A stretch of DNA of 28,781 nucleotides, from IMG/VR virus record IMGVR_UViG_3300006929_000076, positions 1 through 28,781 of that record. The stretch is one strand, 5' to 3'. Position numbers and translations under genes: made by a program. The notes beneath the pieces are model-generated. The model had not been told where the DNA came from. It was given only the letters and a program-made list of their open reading frames with translations, and searched no databases. This DNA comes from a virus. Shown in pieces: positions 23,042-28,781 of this stretch; the first letter of the stretch is position 1, and each line of letters begins with the position of its first letter.

Positions 23042-23240
23042 TTACATGGTTCGCCGACTTCGTGAAGAAAGAAGAGAACCAGACACAGTAGAAGTTTTTA
23101 AGAAAGATGTAGAGGAACGAACAGAAACTCTATATAATTGTTATAAACGACAAGCACAACTTGCTGAAGAAGTTTATAGACTACAAAAAAAAGTTTTATT
23201 ATTGGGGGGTGATCCTCGACAATTGGAGTTAGATATATAA
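23019..23240 (+). CDS. Small basic coiled-coil protein
   Basis: 73 residues from ATG 23019 (ATG 23046 is an alternative start). Charged helical protein: MVRRLREERREPDTVEVF, then RTETLYNCYKRQAQLAEEVYRLQ. Overlaps the previous gene by 23 nt and the next by 1 nt. Similar small proteins occur in T4-like marine phages. Function unknown. Confidence 0.5.
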   Translation: MRRESYSDYMVRRLREERREPDTVEVFKKDVEERTETLYNCYKRQAQLAEEVYRLQKKVLLLGGDPRQLELDI

Positions 23241-23596
23241 TGCCAACATATATATTTCATGATGAAGACGAGGGTATAGAGTTTGAAGAATTCATGTCCA
23301 TGTCTGAATTGGATTCTTACAAGAAAAACAATCCACATTTAAAACAAGTTCCATACCCCACTGCGATGGTGGGTGATCATGTCATGGGTGTTGGGCCCAA
23401 GGTAGATGGTGGTTTTCAAGAGAACATGCAACGTATTGCTGCAGCACATCCAGACTCCCCTATGTCAGAGAGGTGGGGTGGTAGCACCATGTCTCATAAA
23501 GAAATTAAAACTCGTAGGGCAATTGAAAAACATGCTAAAAAGGTTGAAAGACATGGGTGGTCTGCAAATAAAGGAAAGACGCTTGCAGATAAATAG
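23240..23596 (+). CDS. FmdB-like phage protein, unknown
   Basis: 118 residues. MPTYIFHDEDEGIEFEEFM resembles the start of FmdB-type regulatory zinc ribbons but lacks the cysteines. The rest is hydrophilic, Lys-rich at the end. Related proteins appear in cyanophages near structural or replication genes. No function is known to me. Its stop codon lies within GATAAATAG, the promoter-like element before the RNA gene at 23602. Confidence 0.55.
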   Translation: MPTYIFHDEDEGIEFEEFMSMSELDSYKKNNPHLKQVPYPTAMVGDHVMGVGPKVDGGFQENMQRIAAAHPDSPMSERWGGSTMSHKEIKTRRAIEKHAKKVERHGWSANKGKTLADK

Positions 23597-23601
23597 ATAG
23601 G

Positions 23602-23730
23602 TGGTGCGGGCGAGAAATCATACTTCAGCACCGATGCACAGCATTGAAGTAAGCTTGGAAGTCACTCCGCCCCTGCACCAGAGAGGGGGTAGTCTACCGC
23701 CCCCGACTCCCCCTCTCGCTTTTATTTTTT
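23602..23730 (+). ncRNA. Candidate structured RNA upstream of phoH
   Basis: No ORF fits this 145-nt gap (23597-23741). GATAAATA (23588-23595, near the late consensus) would start transcription about 23602. A long closing stem follows: 23602-23612 pairs with 23668-23680 (11 bp with a CT bulge). Inside, ACTTCA (23622-23627) pairs with TGAAGT (23645-23650), with ATGC/GCAT nested. GCACC at 23628-23632 could compete with GCACC at 23675-23679 for GGTGC at 23603-23607, a switch-like feature. A strong terminator closes the unit. It could be an sRNA or a phoH leader riboregulator; it matches no class I recognise. Confidence 0.5.
23681..23730 (+). terminator. Intrinsic terminator before phoH
   Basis: GAGAGGGGG (23681-23689) pairs perfectly with CCCCCTCTC (23709-23717), 9 bp, followed by GCTTTTATTTTTT. 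The loop holds a second CCCCC (23700-23704) that can pair with the same G-run, an alternative hairpin. Confidence 0.75.
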
Positions 23731-23741
23731 GAGGATTTACA

Positions 23742-24452
23742 ATGGCTAGTAAAAAGAATAAAGAAATCAATCAAAGCAATCTAGTTGCAGTCAAACCTAT
23801 TACGGACAATCAAAAGGTAGTTTTTGAGTCTTGGAAGAAGGGAAAGAACCAGTTCCTATTTGGTGCTGCTGGTACAGGTAAAACCTTTGTATCATTATAT
23901 CTTGCACTTAAAGATGTGATGGATTTAAAGAAACCACACGATAAAGTTGTTTTAGTTCGTTCTCTCATTCCTACCAGAGAAATTGGTTTTCTCCCCGGCG
24001 ATGAGGAAGATAAAGCTGCACTATATCAGGTGCCATATCAGAACATGGTACGCTTTATGTTTGAAGCAGCAAATGAACAACAGTTTAATTCCCTGTATGA
24101 CCGTCTAAAGGGACAGGGGAGTCTGTATTTTCTATCAACTTCTTTTCTAAGGGGGTTGACATTTGACAACAGTATCATTATAGTAGATGAATGTCAGAAT
24201 TTAAATTTTCACGAACTAGATACAATTATTACAAGAGTTGGACAAGACTCAAAGATTGTATTCTGTGGAGATTTTGGCCAGACAGATTTAGTGAAACAAA
24301 ATGAAAGGAATGGACTGCATGACTTTCTGCGAATTTTGGAAGAAATGGAAGAGTTCAATTGTCTTGAGTTTACCATTGGTGATATTGTTCGTAGCGGTTT
24401 TGTTAGGTCTTATCTTATTAACAAAATTAAATTAGGAATTGATATAGAATGA
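23742..24452 (+). CDS. phoH: PhoH family ATPase
   Basis: 236 residues. Walker A GAAGTGKT at 41-48, Walker B IIIVDECQN, and the PhoH motifs LVRSLIPTREIGFLPGDEEDK and FCGDFGQTDL. PhoH proteins are predicted ATPases or RNA helicase/nuclease partners, widely carried by marine phages; the biological role in infection is unresolved. The gene sits just after a terminator, so it may depend on readthrough or on a separate initiation point within the RNA leader. It overlaps the lysozyme by 4 nt. Confidence 0.93.
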   Translation: MASKKNKEINQSNLVAVKPITDNQKVVFESWKKGKNQFLFGAAGTGKTFVSLYLALKDVMDLKKPHDKVVLVRSLIPTREIGFLPGDEEDKAALYQVPYQNMVRFMFEAANEQQFNSLYDRLKGQGSLYFLSTSFLRGLTFDNSIIIVDECQNLNFHELDTIITRVGQDSKIVFCGDFGQTDLVKQNERNGLHDFLRILEEMEEFNCLEFTIGDIVRSGFVRSYLINKIKLGIDIE

Positions 24453-24892
24453 ACATAGAACAACTTAGAGAACAATTAGAAATCGATGAAGGGGTTAAAT
24501 ATGAGGTATACCTTGATCATCTTGGTTATGCTACTTTTGGCGTGGGCCACTTGGTTATTGAATCAGACCCAGAACATGGTGCCGAAGTCGGTACTGCCGT
24601 CAGTGAGTCCAGAGTCATTGAAGCCTTCGAGCAAGATTGCGAAAACGTCTTGCGAGACTGCAACATCTTATACGAAGATTTTGCCGATTTGCCAGAGGAA
24701 GCTCAGCAAGTGATTGCCAATATGATGTTTAACATGGGCCGCCCAAGGTTAAGCAAATTTAAGGGTATGAAACGTGGTGTGGATTCAAGAGATTGGAACG
24801 CAGCCGCAGATGAGATGGTTGACTCGGCGTGGTATCGTCAAGTAACCAATCGAGCAGATAGACTTGTTGAAAGGATTAGAGCTCTAGCATAA
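24449..24892 (+). CDS. e: T4-type lysozyme (GH24)
   Basis: 147 residues (T4 gpe is 164). Catalytic triad spacing as in T4: E14, D23 and T29 in DEGVKYEVYLDHLGYATFGVGH. Downstream the MMFNMGRPRLSKFKGM and WYRQVTNRADRLVERI motifs match GH24. It cleaves the glycan backbone of peptidoglycan from the cytoplasm after holin opening. It has no signal peptide. It overlaps phoH by 4 nt and the exonuclease by 1 nt. Confidence 0.88.
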   Translation: MNIEQLREQLEIDEGVKYEVYLDHLGYATFGVGHLVIESDPEHGAEVGTAVSESRVIEAFEQDCENVLRDCNILYEDFADLPEEAQQVIANMMFNMGRPRLSKFKGMKRGVDSRDWNAAADEMVDSAWYRQVTNRADRLVERIRALA

Positions 24893-25611
24893 TGTTTAAT
24901 CATGTAGGGATAGAGTTGCAGCCTATAACAGCAACAACTACAGATGGTGTGCGTCTATATGAAACACCAGAAGGTAATAAGTATCCATCAATCACAACTG
25001 TTCTATCAACTCGTAACAAGAAGGGTTTGATGGAGTGGCGTAATAGAGTCGGTAACGAAGTTGCAAACTATGTTGCTGGTAAGGCCGCGGCCCGTGGAAC
25101 TAAGGTTCACCATATGTGTGAGGATTATCTTAACAATATGGAAAGCAACTTTCCTGATAAGTGGGAAAAACACAAGAAGAATTTTCTACCGTTCTGTCTT
25201 TTTAAGCAGTTAAAGGAAAAGGTATTATGCAATATTGACAACATCTATGCACAAGAAGCCGGTCTATATAGTGATAAATATAAAGTAGCGGGCCGTGTTG
25301 ATTGTGTTGCGGAATACAATGGTGTATTGTCTATAATAGACTTCAAGACATCAACTAAGGAACGTAAAGATGATTGGAATGACAGTTATTACATTCAAGG
25401 CTCTGCATATGCAGAAATGTTCAAGGAGAGAACAGACATTGAAATTGATCAAGTAGTAATTTTAGTAGTCACAGAAGATGGTACTGTGCAAGAGTTTGTA
25501 AAACAAAAACACGATTATCTAAATGCGTTAACGGAATCCGTTGAAGTATGGAGAAACCAAAATGAAACACCTAATATCAATAATGGCGGTGTTTCTGTTA
25601 ATGGGATGTAA
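24892..25611 (+). CDS. PD-(D/E)XK exonuclease, Cas4/RecB-like
   Basis: 239 residues. YPSITTVLS and AARGTKVHHMCEDYL give the conserved N-terminal region with a catalytic His, then GRVDCVAEYNGVLSIIDFKTS carries D137 and D150-x-K152, and SYYIQGSAYAEMF the C-terminal motif. This matches phage exonucleases related to MGME1/Cas4, which degrade ssDNA ends in recombination or host DNA breakdown. It overlaps the following lipoprotein gene by 50 nt. Confidence 0.82.
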   Translation: MFNHVGIELQPITATTTDGVRLYETPEGNKYPSITTVLSTRNKKGLMEWRNRVGNEVANYVAGKAAARGTKVHHMCEDYLNNMESNFPDKWEKHKKNFLPFCLFKQLKEKVLCNIDNIYAQEAGLYSDKYKVAGRVDCVAEYNGVLSIIDFKTSTKERKDDWNDSYYIQGSAYAEMFKERTDIEIDQVVILVVTEDGTVQEFVKQKHDYLNALTESVEVWRNQNETPNINNGGVSVNGM

Positions 25612-26005
25612 TGTAACCAACAATATTCCCAAACAAACAGCGCCTGATAACAAAGTAAATGCTGTACACCTCATTAAAGATGAGGATAAGGAACCAATTA
25701 GTCCTAAAACACCTGATAAATTTTCTTTTGTCACGGTTCCAAAAGCTATAAGTTGTGCTCCGAATAACAAAATTCTAAAAAAACTTATGGAAGTGGAAGA
25801 AAAACCAATTGCATTATGGAAAGATGCTTTTCAAGGACATCAAGTTATGGTCTTTACAAATCAAAAAACAGGCACAACAACTATTCTAGAATATCCACCC
25901 TTGTTTGAAGGTGACTACGCATGTTTACTATCTATTGGTGTTGAAACTATATTATTACATAAGCCAGAGACACAAGGTATTAAAATAAAGTACTTGACAA
26001 ATTAG
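25562..26005 (+). CDS. Lipoprotein, unknown
   Basis: 147 residues from ATG 25562, which begins a clear lipoprotein signal MKHLISIMAVFLLMGC with lipobox LLMGC (Cys16); an in-frame codon at 25541 lies further up. GGAGAAA precedes it. A hydrophilic linker is followed by a beta-rich domain with two more cysteines. I do not recognise the family; it should be anchored in the periplasm or outer membrane. Its 5' end lies within the exonuclease gene (50 nt), another case of a signal peptide encoded inside an upstream gene. The tmRNA promoter begins inside its 3' end. Confidence 0.65.
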   Translation: MKHLISIMAVFLLMGCNVTNNIPKQTAPDNKVNAVHLIKDEDKEPISPKTPDKFSFVTVPKAISCAPNNKILKKLMEVEEKPIALWKDAFQGHQVMVFTNQKTGTTTILEYPPLFEGDYACLLSIGVETILLHKPETQGIKIKYLTN

Positions 26006-26024
26006 CTATAATGTGGTATAAATA
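25994..26024 (+). promoter_or_regulatory. tmRNA promoter combining sigma70-like and late elements
   Basis: TTGACA at 25994-25999, exactly 17 nt, then TATAAATA at 26017-26024. The -10 region is at once a TATAAA-type box and a perfect T4-type late promoter, so the gene may be transcribed both early and late. Confidence 0.65.
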
Positions 26025-26030
26025 TAATAC

Positions 26031-26092
26031 AATTCGATGATGTGGATTGAAAGTCGGACAGGACGGGGGTGCGATACCCCCCGCCTCCACCA
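26031..26092 (+). ncRNA. ssrA: Permuted tmRNA, acceptor piece
   Basis: Contains the 3' tRNA-like half: T-stem GGGGG (26065-26069), T-loop TGCGATA, CCCCC (26077-26081), then acceptor strand CGCCTCC (26082-26088), discriminator A and encoded CCA (26090-26092). CGCCTCC pairs over 7 bp with GGGGGCG at 26252-26258, including the G3-U70 wobble that alanyl-tRNA synthetase reads. AGTCGG (26052-26057) pairs with TCGACT (26267-26272) as helix 2. Acceptor lying before the coding part is the circularly permuted order of alphaproteobacteria. The 5' end is estimated from the promoter. Confidence 0.9.
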
Positions 26093-26133
26093 AAAGGAGA
26101 TTAGTGTGGAACAGATATTGTTAGGGGGTTGTG

Positions 26134-26250
26134 ATGAAGAACCCCTTAGTACGAAAGGTAAGTAAGTGGATGTTTAGAGCATATATCGTTTGGAGCATAT
26201 GTGCAGATATAACCTTACTTGCCGGGATAATATACCTAGTCTTTTTTTGA
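26134..26250 (+). CDS. 38-residue membrane peptide inside the tmRNA intervening segment
   Basis: ATG 26134 with AGGGGG 5 nt upstream; stop at 26248-26250, one base before the tmRNA coding piece. Basic start (MKNPLVRKVSKWMF) then a hydrophobic helix (IVWSICADITLLAGIIYLVFF). It lies entirely between the two tmRNA pieces, in sequence normally removed by processing. A 19-codon GTG ORF (26106-26165, AGGAGA upstream) overlaps it in another frame. It looks like a real small membrane protein, possibly holin-like, with no assigned function. Confidence 0.5.
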   Translation: MKNPLVRKVSKWMFRAYIVWSICADITLLAGIIYLVFF

Positions 26251-26251
26251 T

Positions 26252-26448
26252 GGGGGCGAAATAGGATCGACTGACGGTGAATAGAAAAACGGAGAGTTGT
26301 GGATTGGACGCCTCATAGTCCACTATAGTAAATGCAAACGATAACTTTGCATCTCAAGATTTCGCACTAGCTGCGTAATCGGATAGGGTTTCGGGGGTTT
26401 CCTAGTAACAGAATAACCCCCACTTTAAGGATTGCCACGTGGCGATTC
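26252..26448 (+). ncRNA. ssrA: Permuted tmRNA, coding piece
   Basis: Starts with GGGGGCG (acceptor 5' strand) and a D-loop-like AAATAGGA, then helix 2 and a pseudoknot region (GTGGA/TCCAC around 26299-26325). The tag reading frame follows at 26334-26378. Downstream are hairpins 26393-26399/26415-26421 and 26429-26436/26441-26448. The true 3' end is not visible; I stop at the last hairpin, since RBS and start of the next gene follow at 26464-26480. Confidence 0.85.
26334..26378 (+). other. tmRNA proteolysis tag reading frame
   Basis: Resume codon GCA at 26334, preceded by TAGTAAAT, encodes ANDNFASQDFALAA and TAA. The ANDN start is typical of alphaproteobacterial tags; ALAA is the ClpXP/ClpAP degron end. 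Ribosomes stalled on broken mRNAs would add this tag. Confidence 0.92.
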
Positions 26449-26479
26449 AAACTTTGTCATGATAAGGAGATATTAAATT

Positions 26480-26734
26480 ATGGCTACTACTACCCAGACC
26501 GCTAAGGTCGCTAATGCACTTGTGAATGGTGCAGAACTAACCGCAAAACAGATTTCTTCACGCTATGGTGTGAAAAATGTTCGTGCAGTTATCAGCAAAC
26601 TTCGTTCAGAAGGTTTTTCAATCTATCTGAATAAGCGAGTATCGTCTTTTGATGGTGAGACATATATGAAGTATATGATCGGAACACCAACAAAAGCAGT
26701 TGTTGCTGCTGGTTACGCCGCTCTTCGTGGTTAA
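26480..26734 (+). CDS. Winged-helix/HTH protein
   Basis: 84 residues. LVNGAELTAKQISSRYGVKNVRAVISKLRSEGFSIYLNKRV is a helix-turn-helix followed by a short wing, a pattern I know from small marine phage DNA-binding proteins. AAGGAGAT is 9 nt upstream of the ATG. It may regulate transcription; target unknown. It follows the tmRNA coding piece directly and may be expressed from the same promoter. Confidence 0.7.
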   Translation: MATTTQTAKVANALVNGAELTAKQISSRYGVKNVRAVISKLRSEGFSIYLNKRVSSFDGETYMKYMIGTPTKAVVAAGYAALRG

Positions 26735-26837
26735 AGAGCACTTCATACTAACGCACTAAGGCGAGTATGATTTTATCCCAATGAACGAATTGTAACACAT
26801 ATCGTATCATATGGGTTAACATAAAAGGAGATAGTGT

Positions 26838-26912
26838 GTGAGTTTAGAAGCCTTCGTAAGAAAATCATTTATTCCTTCTGGCTTGAGGAACACACGAAGG
26901 GTGATGCCTTAA
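26838..26912 (+). CDS. 24-residue peptide ORF
   Basis: GTG at 26838 with AAAGGAGAT 6-7 nt upstream (26824-26832), stop at 26912. It encodes a basic peptide (GTG start, then SLEAFVRKSFIPSGLRNTRR). The strong binding site is the main support. The rest of the 26735-26962 gap holds the hairpin at 26922 and no other gene that I see. Confidence 0.35.
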   Translation: MSLEAFVRKSFIPSGLRNTRRVMP

Positions 26913-26921
26913 TACATCCGT

Positions 26922-26944
26922 GGGGGGTCAACGGTTAACCCCCC
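26922..26944 (+). terminator. Hairpin ahead of gp33-like gene
   Basis: GGGGGGT (26922-26928) pairs with ACCCCCC (26938-26944), extended by AA/TT around a CGG loop, followed by AACTTTT. The short T-run makes it a weak terminator or a leader structure. Confidence 0.5.
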
Positions 26945-26962
26945 AACTTTTAAAGGAACAAA

Positions 26963-27181
26963 ATGAGTTTAAACACACCCAAGACATTCACATTAGAAAT
27001 TGAAAAAATTGCAAAAGAAAAAGCAATTACACATATGGATGCTGTTTTGTGGTATTGTGAAAAAGAGGGTATTGAACCTGATACTGTTGGTTCACTAATA
27101 TCAAAAGGTCTTAAAGAGAAGATCGAAGCAAACGCAAGAGAATTAAATTTTTTACCAAGACAGGCTCAACTACCGATATAG
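26963..27181 (+). CDS. 33: Late transcription co-activator, gp33-like
   Basis: 72 residues. FTLEIEKIAKEKAITHMDAVLWYCEKEGIEPDTVGSLISKGLKEKIEANARELNFLP matches the small gp33-type co-activator I know from T4-like cyanophages (T4 gp33 is 112). gp33 binds RNA polymerase and connects it to the sliding clamp at TATAAATA late promoters. Gene order 33-59 as in T4 supports the call. Shorter than T4 gp33, as is usual in marine relatives. It would act on the late promoter at 8285. It ends 3 nt before the next gene. Confidence 0.7.
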   Translation: MSLNTPKTFTLEIEKIAKEKAITHMDAVLWYCEKEGIEPDTVGSLISKGLKEKIEANARELNFLPRQAQLPI

Positions 27182-27184
27182 ACA

Positions 27185-27760
27185 ATGGAACCGATTGACG
27201 TTTACCTGATGTATTGCGCCATGAAAGCTCACTTCAGTAAAAGTAATTATGACTATGTGAAGTATGATGGAAAGACCAAAGTTTCCAGAGATTCCTTTTG
27301 GAAACGCAAGGACAGGTATTTCTTTGTTAAGATATCAAAGAAGTATGATGATCCAAAAGATTACTTCCTAGCAAACTTTATCAAAGATCGTAGAGGATAC
27401 ATTGCTAATTTCAGTGACGAAAACTATGAGTCATGGAAACTAAAACGGCAAGGGTTCTTTGATGAATTTGTTATTGAGATGACTCCTTTGGTAAAGGAGT
27501 TTGAACCATTGTTTAACTGTGTGGGCAGTCATCCTAAATTGTTAAGAGAATATCTTGGTAAGAGGATTTCACTAGAGACTATGATTATTCTTGATGAGTT
27601 GGTTGATTTTAGTGATAAGTGGGATAAAAAAATGTCTGATGATGTTGTCTGGCCAGATGTAAAAAAATTGATGAAAGATTATCAAAGGTTCTTGACAATT
27701 GATAAAAATAAGTATAAGATAAAACTATTGAAACTTATAGAGGAGTCCAGTTGTGGATAG
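27185..27760 (+). CDS. 59: Loader of DNA helicase, gp59-like
   Basis: 191 residues (T4 gp59 is 217). The start MEPIDVYLMYCAMKAHFSKSNYDYVKYDGKTKVSRDSFWKRKDRYFF is a hallmark of gp59 (DVY...MK.HF...YDY.KY..K...F..RKDR). It loads gp41 helicase onto gp32-coated forks and gates polymerase. The small helical C-terminal domain follows. It is preceded by gp33-like and overlaps the next small gene by 8 nt. Confidence 0.85.
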   Translation: MEPIDVYLMYCAMKAHFSKSNYDYVKYDGKTKVSRDSFWKRKDRYFFVKISKKYDDPKDYFLANFIKDRRGYIANFSDENYESWKLKRQGFFDEFVIEMTPLVKEFEPLFNCVGSHPKLLREYLGKRISLETMIILDELVDFSDKWDKKMSDDVVWPDVKKLMKDYQRFLTIDKNKYKIKLLKLIEESSCG

Positions 27761-27956
27761 CAAAGTTGAAAGGGTATTTGATTACCCAGACGAAAAAGAA
27801 ACCTTGATCAAAAGGGTCAGGGAACTTGAGTTTGATCTTGCAGAGATGTCTGTAAAGAACGAAGAGCTGATGGAGAGAGTTAAGAAACTCGCAAACCGTC
27901 AACCCTCTTGGCCAAAGGGGTATCGCCCTCAACGGAGATTCCATAAAAACAAATAG
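27753..27956 (+). CDS. Small coiled-coil protein, unknown
   Basis: 67 residues, GTG start at 27753 with AGGAGT upstream. A short heptad helix (LIKRVRELEFDLAEMSVKNEELMERVKKL) is followed by a basic, Pro-rich tail (PSWPKGYRPQRRFHKNK) that may bind nucleic acid. Its stop is 6 nt before the tRNA-Thr. Confidence 0.55.
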   Translation: MDSKVERVFDYPDEKETLIKRVRELEFDLAEMSVKNEELMERVKKLANRQPSWPKGYRPQRRFHKNK

Positions 27957-27962
27957 AGTTTT

Positions 27963-28036
27963 GCCTCTATAGTTAAACGGTATAACAGTTGATTTGTAAT
28001 CATCAGTTCTTAGTTCGATTCTAGGTGGAGGCACCA
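27963..28036 (+). tRNA. tRNA-Thr (UGU)
   Basis: 74 nt with encoded CCA. Acceptor GCCTCTA/TGGAGGC, D-stem GTTA/TAAC, anticodon loop TTTGTAA (anticodon TGT), T-stem CTTAG/CTAGG with loop TTCGATT. One T-T mismatch in the anticodon stem. It reads ACA codons. Confidence 0.9.
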
Positions 28037-28047
28037 TAAGGAAAATA

Positions 28048-28638
28048 ATGCAAACTGACAATTTCATAATGGAGTTTGATAACTTCTATTCTAAAGAAGA
28101 GTGTGAAAAACTCATAACCATGTATGAGAGACATGCTGAAGCAGGACTTGTTCTTAATCGACAAGAGGGACAAGGTGCTTCTAGCAGTCTGGTTGACGAT
28201 ACTCAATTATTTTCTGATGATTTAATGTCATCGTTAGAGGTTAACGTCAATTCATGCTCATGGGTTGGTGAATTTGATAGACTTTTTTGGAAATATGCAT
28301 ATCCACCTTATAATAAAAAATATGGTATTCTTAATGATTATGAGGCTCATGGTAACAGGTACATGAAAATACAAAAGACGAAACCAGCACAAGGTTATCA
28401 TATCTGGCACTGTGAAAACACATCTAAGGTTCATACTACAAGGATATTAACTTGGATACTTTACCTCAATACGATTGAAGAGGGTGGTGAATCTGAATGG
28501 TTGTATCTTTCCAAGAGATCAAAGGCACAAGAAGGTAAACTGGTCCTTTGGCCTGCTGGATTTACACATACACACAGAGGTAATCCTCCGTTGAAAGAAA
28601 CCAAATACATTATGACAGGCTGGGTGGAGATGCATTGA
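28048..28638 (+). CDS. 2-oxoglutarate/Fe(II) oxygenase, prolyl hydroxylase-like
   Basis: 196 residues. AAGGAAA precedes ATG 28048. The MKIQKTKPAQGYHIWHCE segment gives an iron-binding H-x-E/D type site, LTWILYLNTIEEGGESEWL follows as in P4H-like phage enzymes, and VLWPAGFTHTHRGNPP supplies the distal His; TKYIMTGW lies at the end. Widespread in T4-like marine phages. Substrate unknown. It is the second dioxygenase in the window and overlaps thyX by 1 nt. Confidence 0.75.
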   Translation: MQTDNFIMEFDNFYSKEECEKLITMYERHAEAGLVLNRQEGQGASSSLVDDTQLFSDDLMSSLEVNVNSCSWVGEFDRLFWKYAYPPYNKKYGILNDYEAHGNRYMKIQKTKPAQGYHIWHCENTSKVHTTRILTWILYLNTIEEGGESEWLYLSKRSKAQEGKLVLWPAGFTHTHRGNPPLKETKYIMTGWVEMH

Positions 28639-28781
28639 TGGAAGTTAAATTAGTAGATCATATGGGTAGTGACTTGTCTGTAGTCAATGCTGCTCGTGTA
28701 TCATTTGCAAAAGAACACAAGGAATTTAATGATGTGGCAGATACCAAACTTATTAATTATCTTGCAAAACATAATCACTGG
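28638..28781 (+). CDS. thyX: Flavin-dependent thymidylate synthase ThyX, N-terminal part (continues past window)
   Basis: 48 residues before the window ends. MEVKLVDHMGSDLSVVNAARVSF is the typical ThyX start, and LINYLAKHNHW the beginning of its substrate region; the catalytic RHR motif lies outside. ThyX makes dTMP from dUMP using folate, NADPH and FAD, matching the phage's other nucleotide genes. The start overlaps the preceding stop (TGATG). Confidence 0.85.
   Translation, partial: MEVKLVDHMGSDLSVVNAARVSFAKEHKEFNDVADTKLINYLAKHNHW

Noticed and set aside
23602-23680. tRNA, since the stem ends in GCACCA
   Set aside because: No D, anticodon or T arms fit; the CCA-like end is part of an 11-bp stem.
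26007-26012. TATAAT as -10 box of the tmRNA promoter
   Set aside because: Only 7 nt from TTGACA; the TATAAA at 26017 has the correct 17-nt spacing.
26101-26165. 19-codon GTG ORF (26106-26165) as a separate gene
   Set aside because: It has a good AGGAGA but overlaps the better membrane-peptide ORF and encodes no recognisable feature; mentioned only with that gene.
27692-27720. TTGACA followed by A/T-rich sequence near the end of gp59
   Set aside because: Spacing to TATAAG is 15-16 nt and it overlaps coding sequence; weak.

Overview
This window reads as part of a T4-like myovirus genome, most likely a marine phage infecting an alphaproteobacterium (a pelagimyophage or close relative of cyanomyophages). 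T4-type genes include a gp61-like primase, NrdA/NrdB, an RNase H of the FEN family, a gp33-like late co-activator next to gp59 helicase loader, a T4-type lysozyme, PhoH and ThyX. Every gene I can support is on the + strand, packed with 1-50 nt overlaps. The alphaproteobacterial host is inferred from the circularly permuted tmRNA with an ANDN...ALAA tag and from an alphaproteobacterial-looking tRNA-Pro; the sequence does not prove it.

Layout. 1-3716: end of a tail-fibre-like gene, a nested Rz/Rz1 spanin pair, a DUF1353 gene, and a run of tiny genes including a 38-residue protein with nine cysteines, a secreted beta-barrel-like protein and small membrane or coiled-coil proteins. 3713-8270: primase, class I ribonucleotide reductase large subunit, a glutaredoxin-NrdB fusion, a zinc-ribbon protein and a PD-(D/E)XK resolvase-like nuclease. 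8285-14671: the most striking block. It opens with a perfect T4-type late promoter (TATAAATA) and carries two related membrane/coiled-coil proteins, CsgF-like, CsgG, a curlin-repeat protein, a FecR-domain protein, a second curlin-repeat protein, and a CHASE2-class III nucleotidyl cyclase. It looks like a complete curli-type (type VIII) export operon with a built-in envelope sensor and cyclic-nucleotide output.

14675-23596: short sigma70-like promoters and many small genes: a glycine-zipper lipoprotein, an ORF with a tRNA-Pro embedded in it, ribosomal protein bS21, an iron/2-oxoglutarate oxygenase, RNase H, GMP reductase (GuaC), a cupin, a SprT-like metalloprotease, a SleB-type cell wall hydrolase and conserved unknowns. 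23588-23730: an apparently free-standing structured RNA with an upstream GATAAATA and its own strong terminator, just before phoH. 23742-26005: PhoH, T4-type lysozyme, a RecB/Cas4-like exonuclease and a lipoprotein. 25994-26448: a two-piece, circularly permuted tmRNA whose intervening segment holds a 38-codon membrane-peptide ORF. 26480-28781: an HTH protein, gp33-like, gp59, tRNA-Thr, a second dioxygenase and the start of thyX.

How the genes may work together. The nucleotide genes (NrdA, Grx-NrdB, GuaC, ThyX) rework host purine and deoxynucleotide pools for phage replication by gp61, gp59, RNase H and the nucleases. bS21, tmRNA and tRNAs tune translation. Spanins, lysozyme and SleB hydrolase handle lysis. 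The late-promoted curli-cyclase operon would act on the envelope of the infected cell late in infection; its purpose is unknown.
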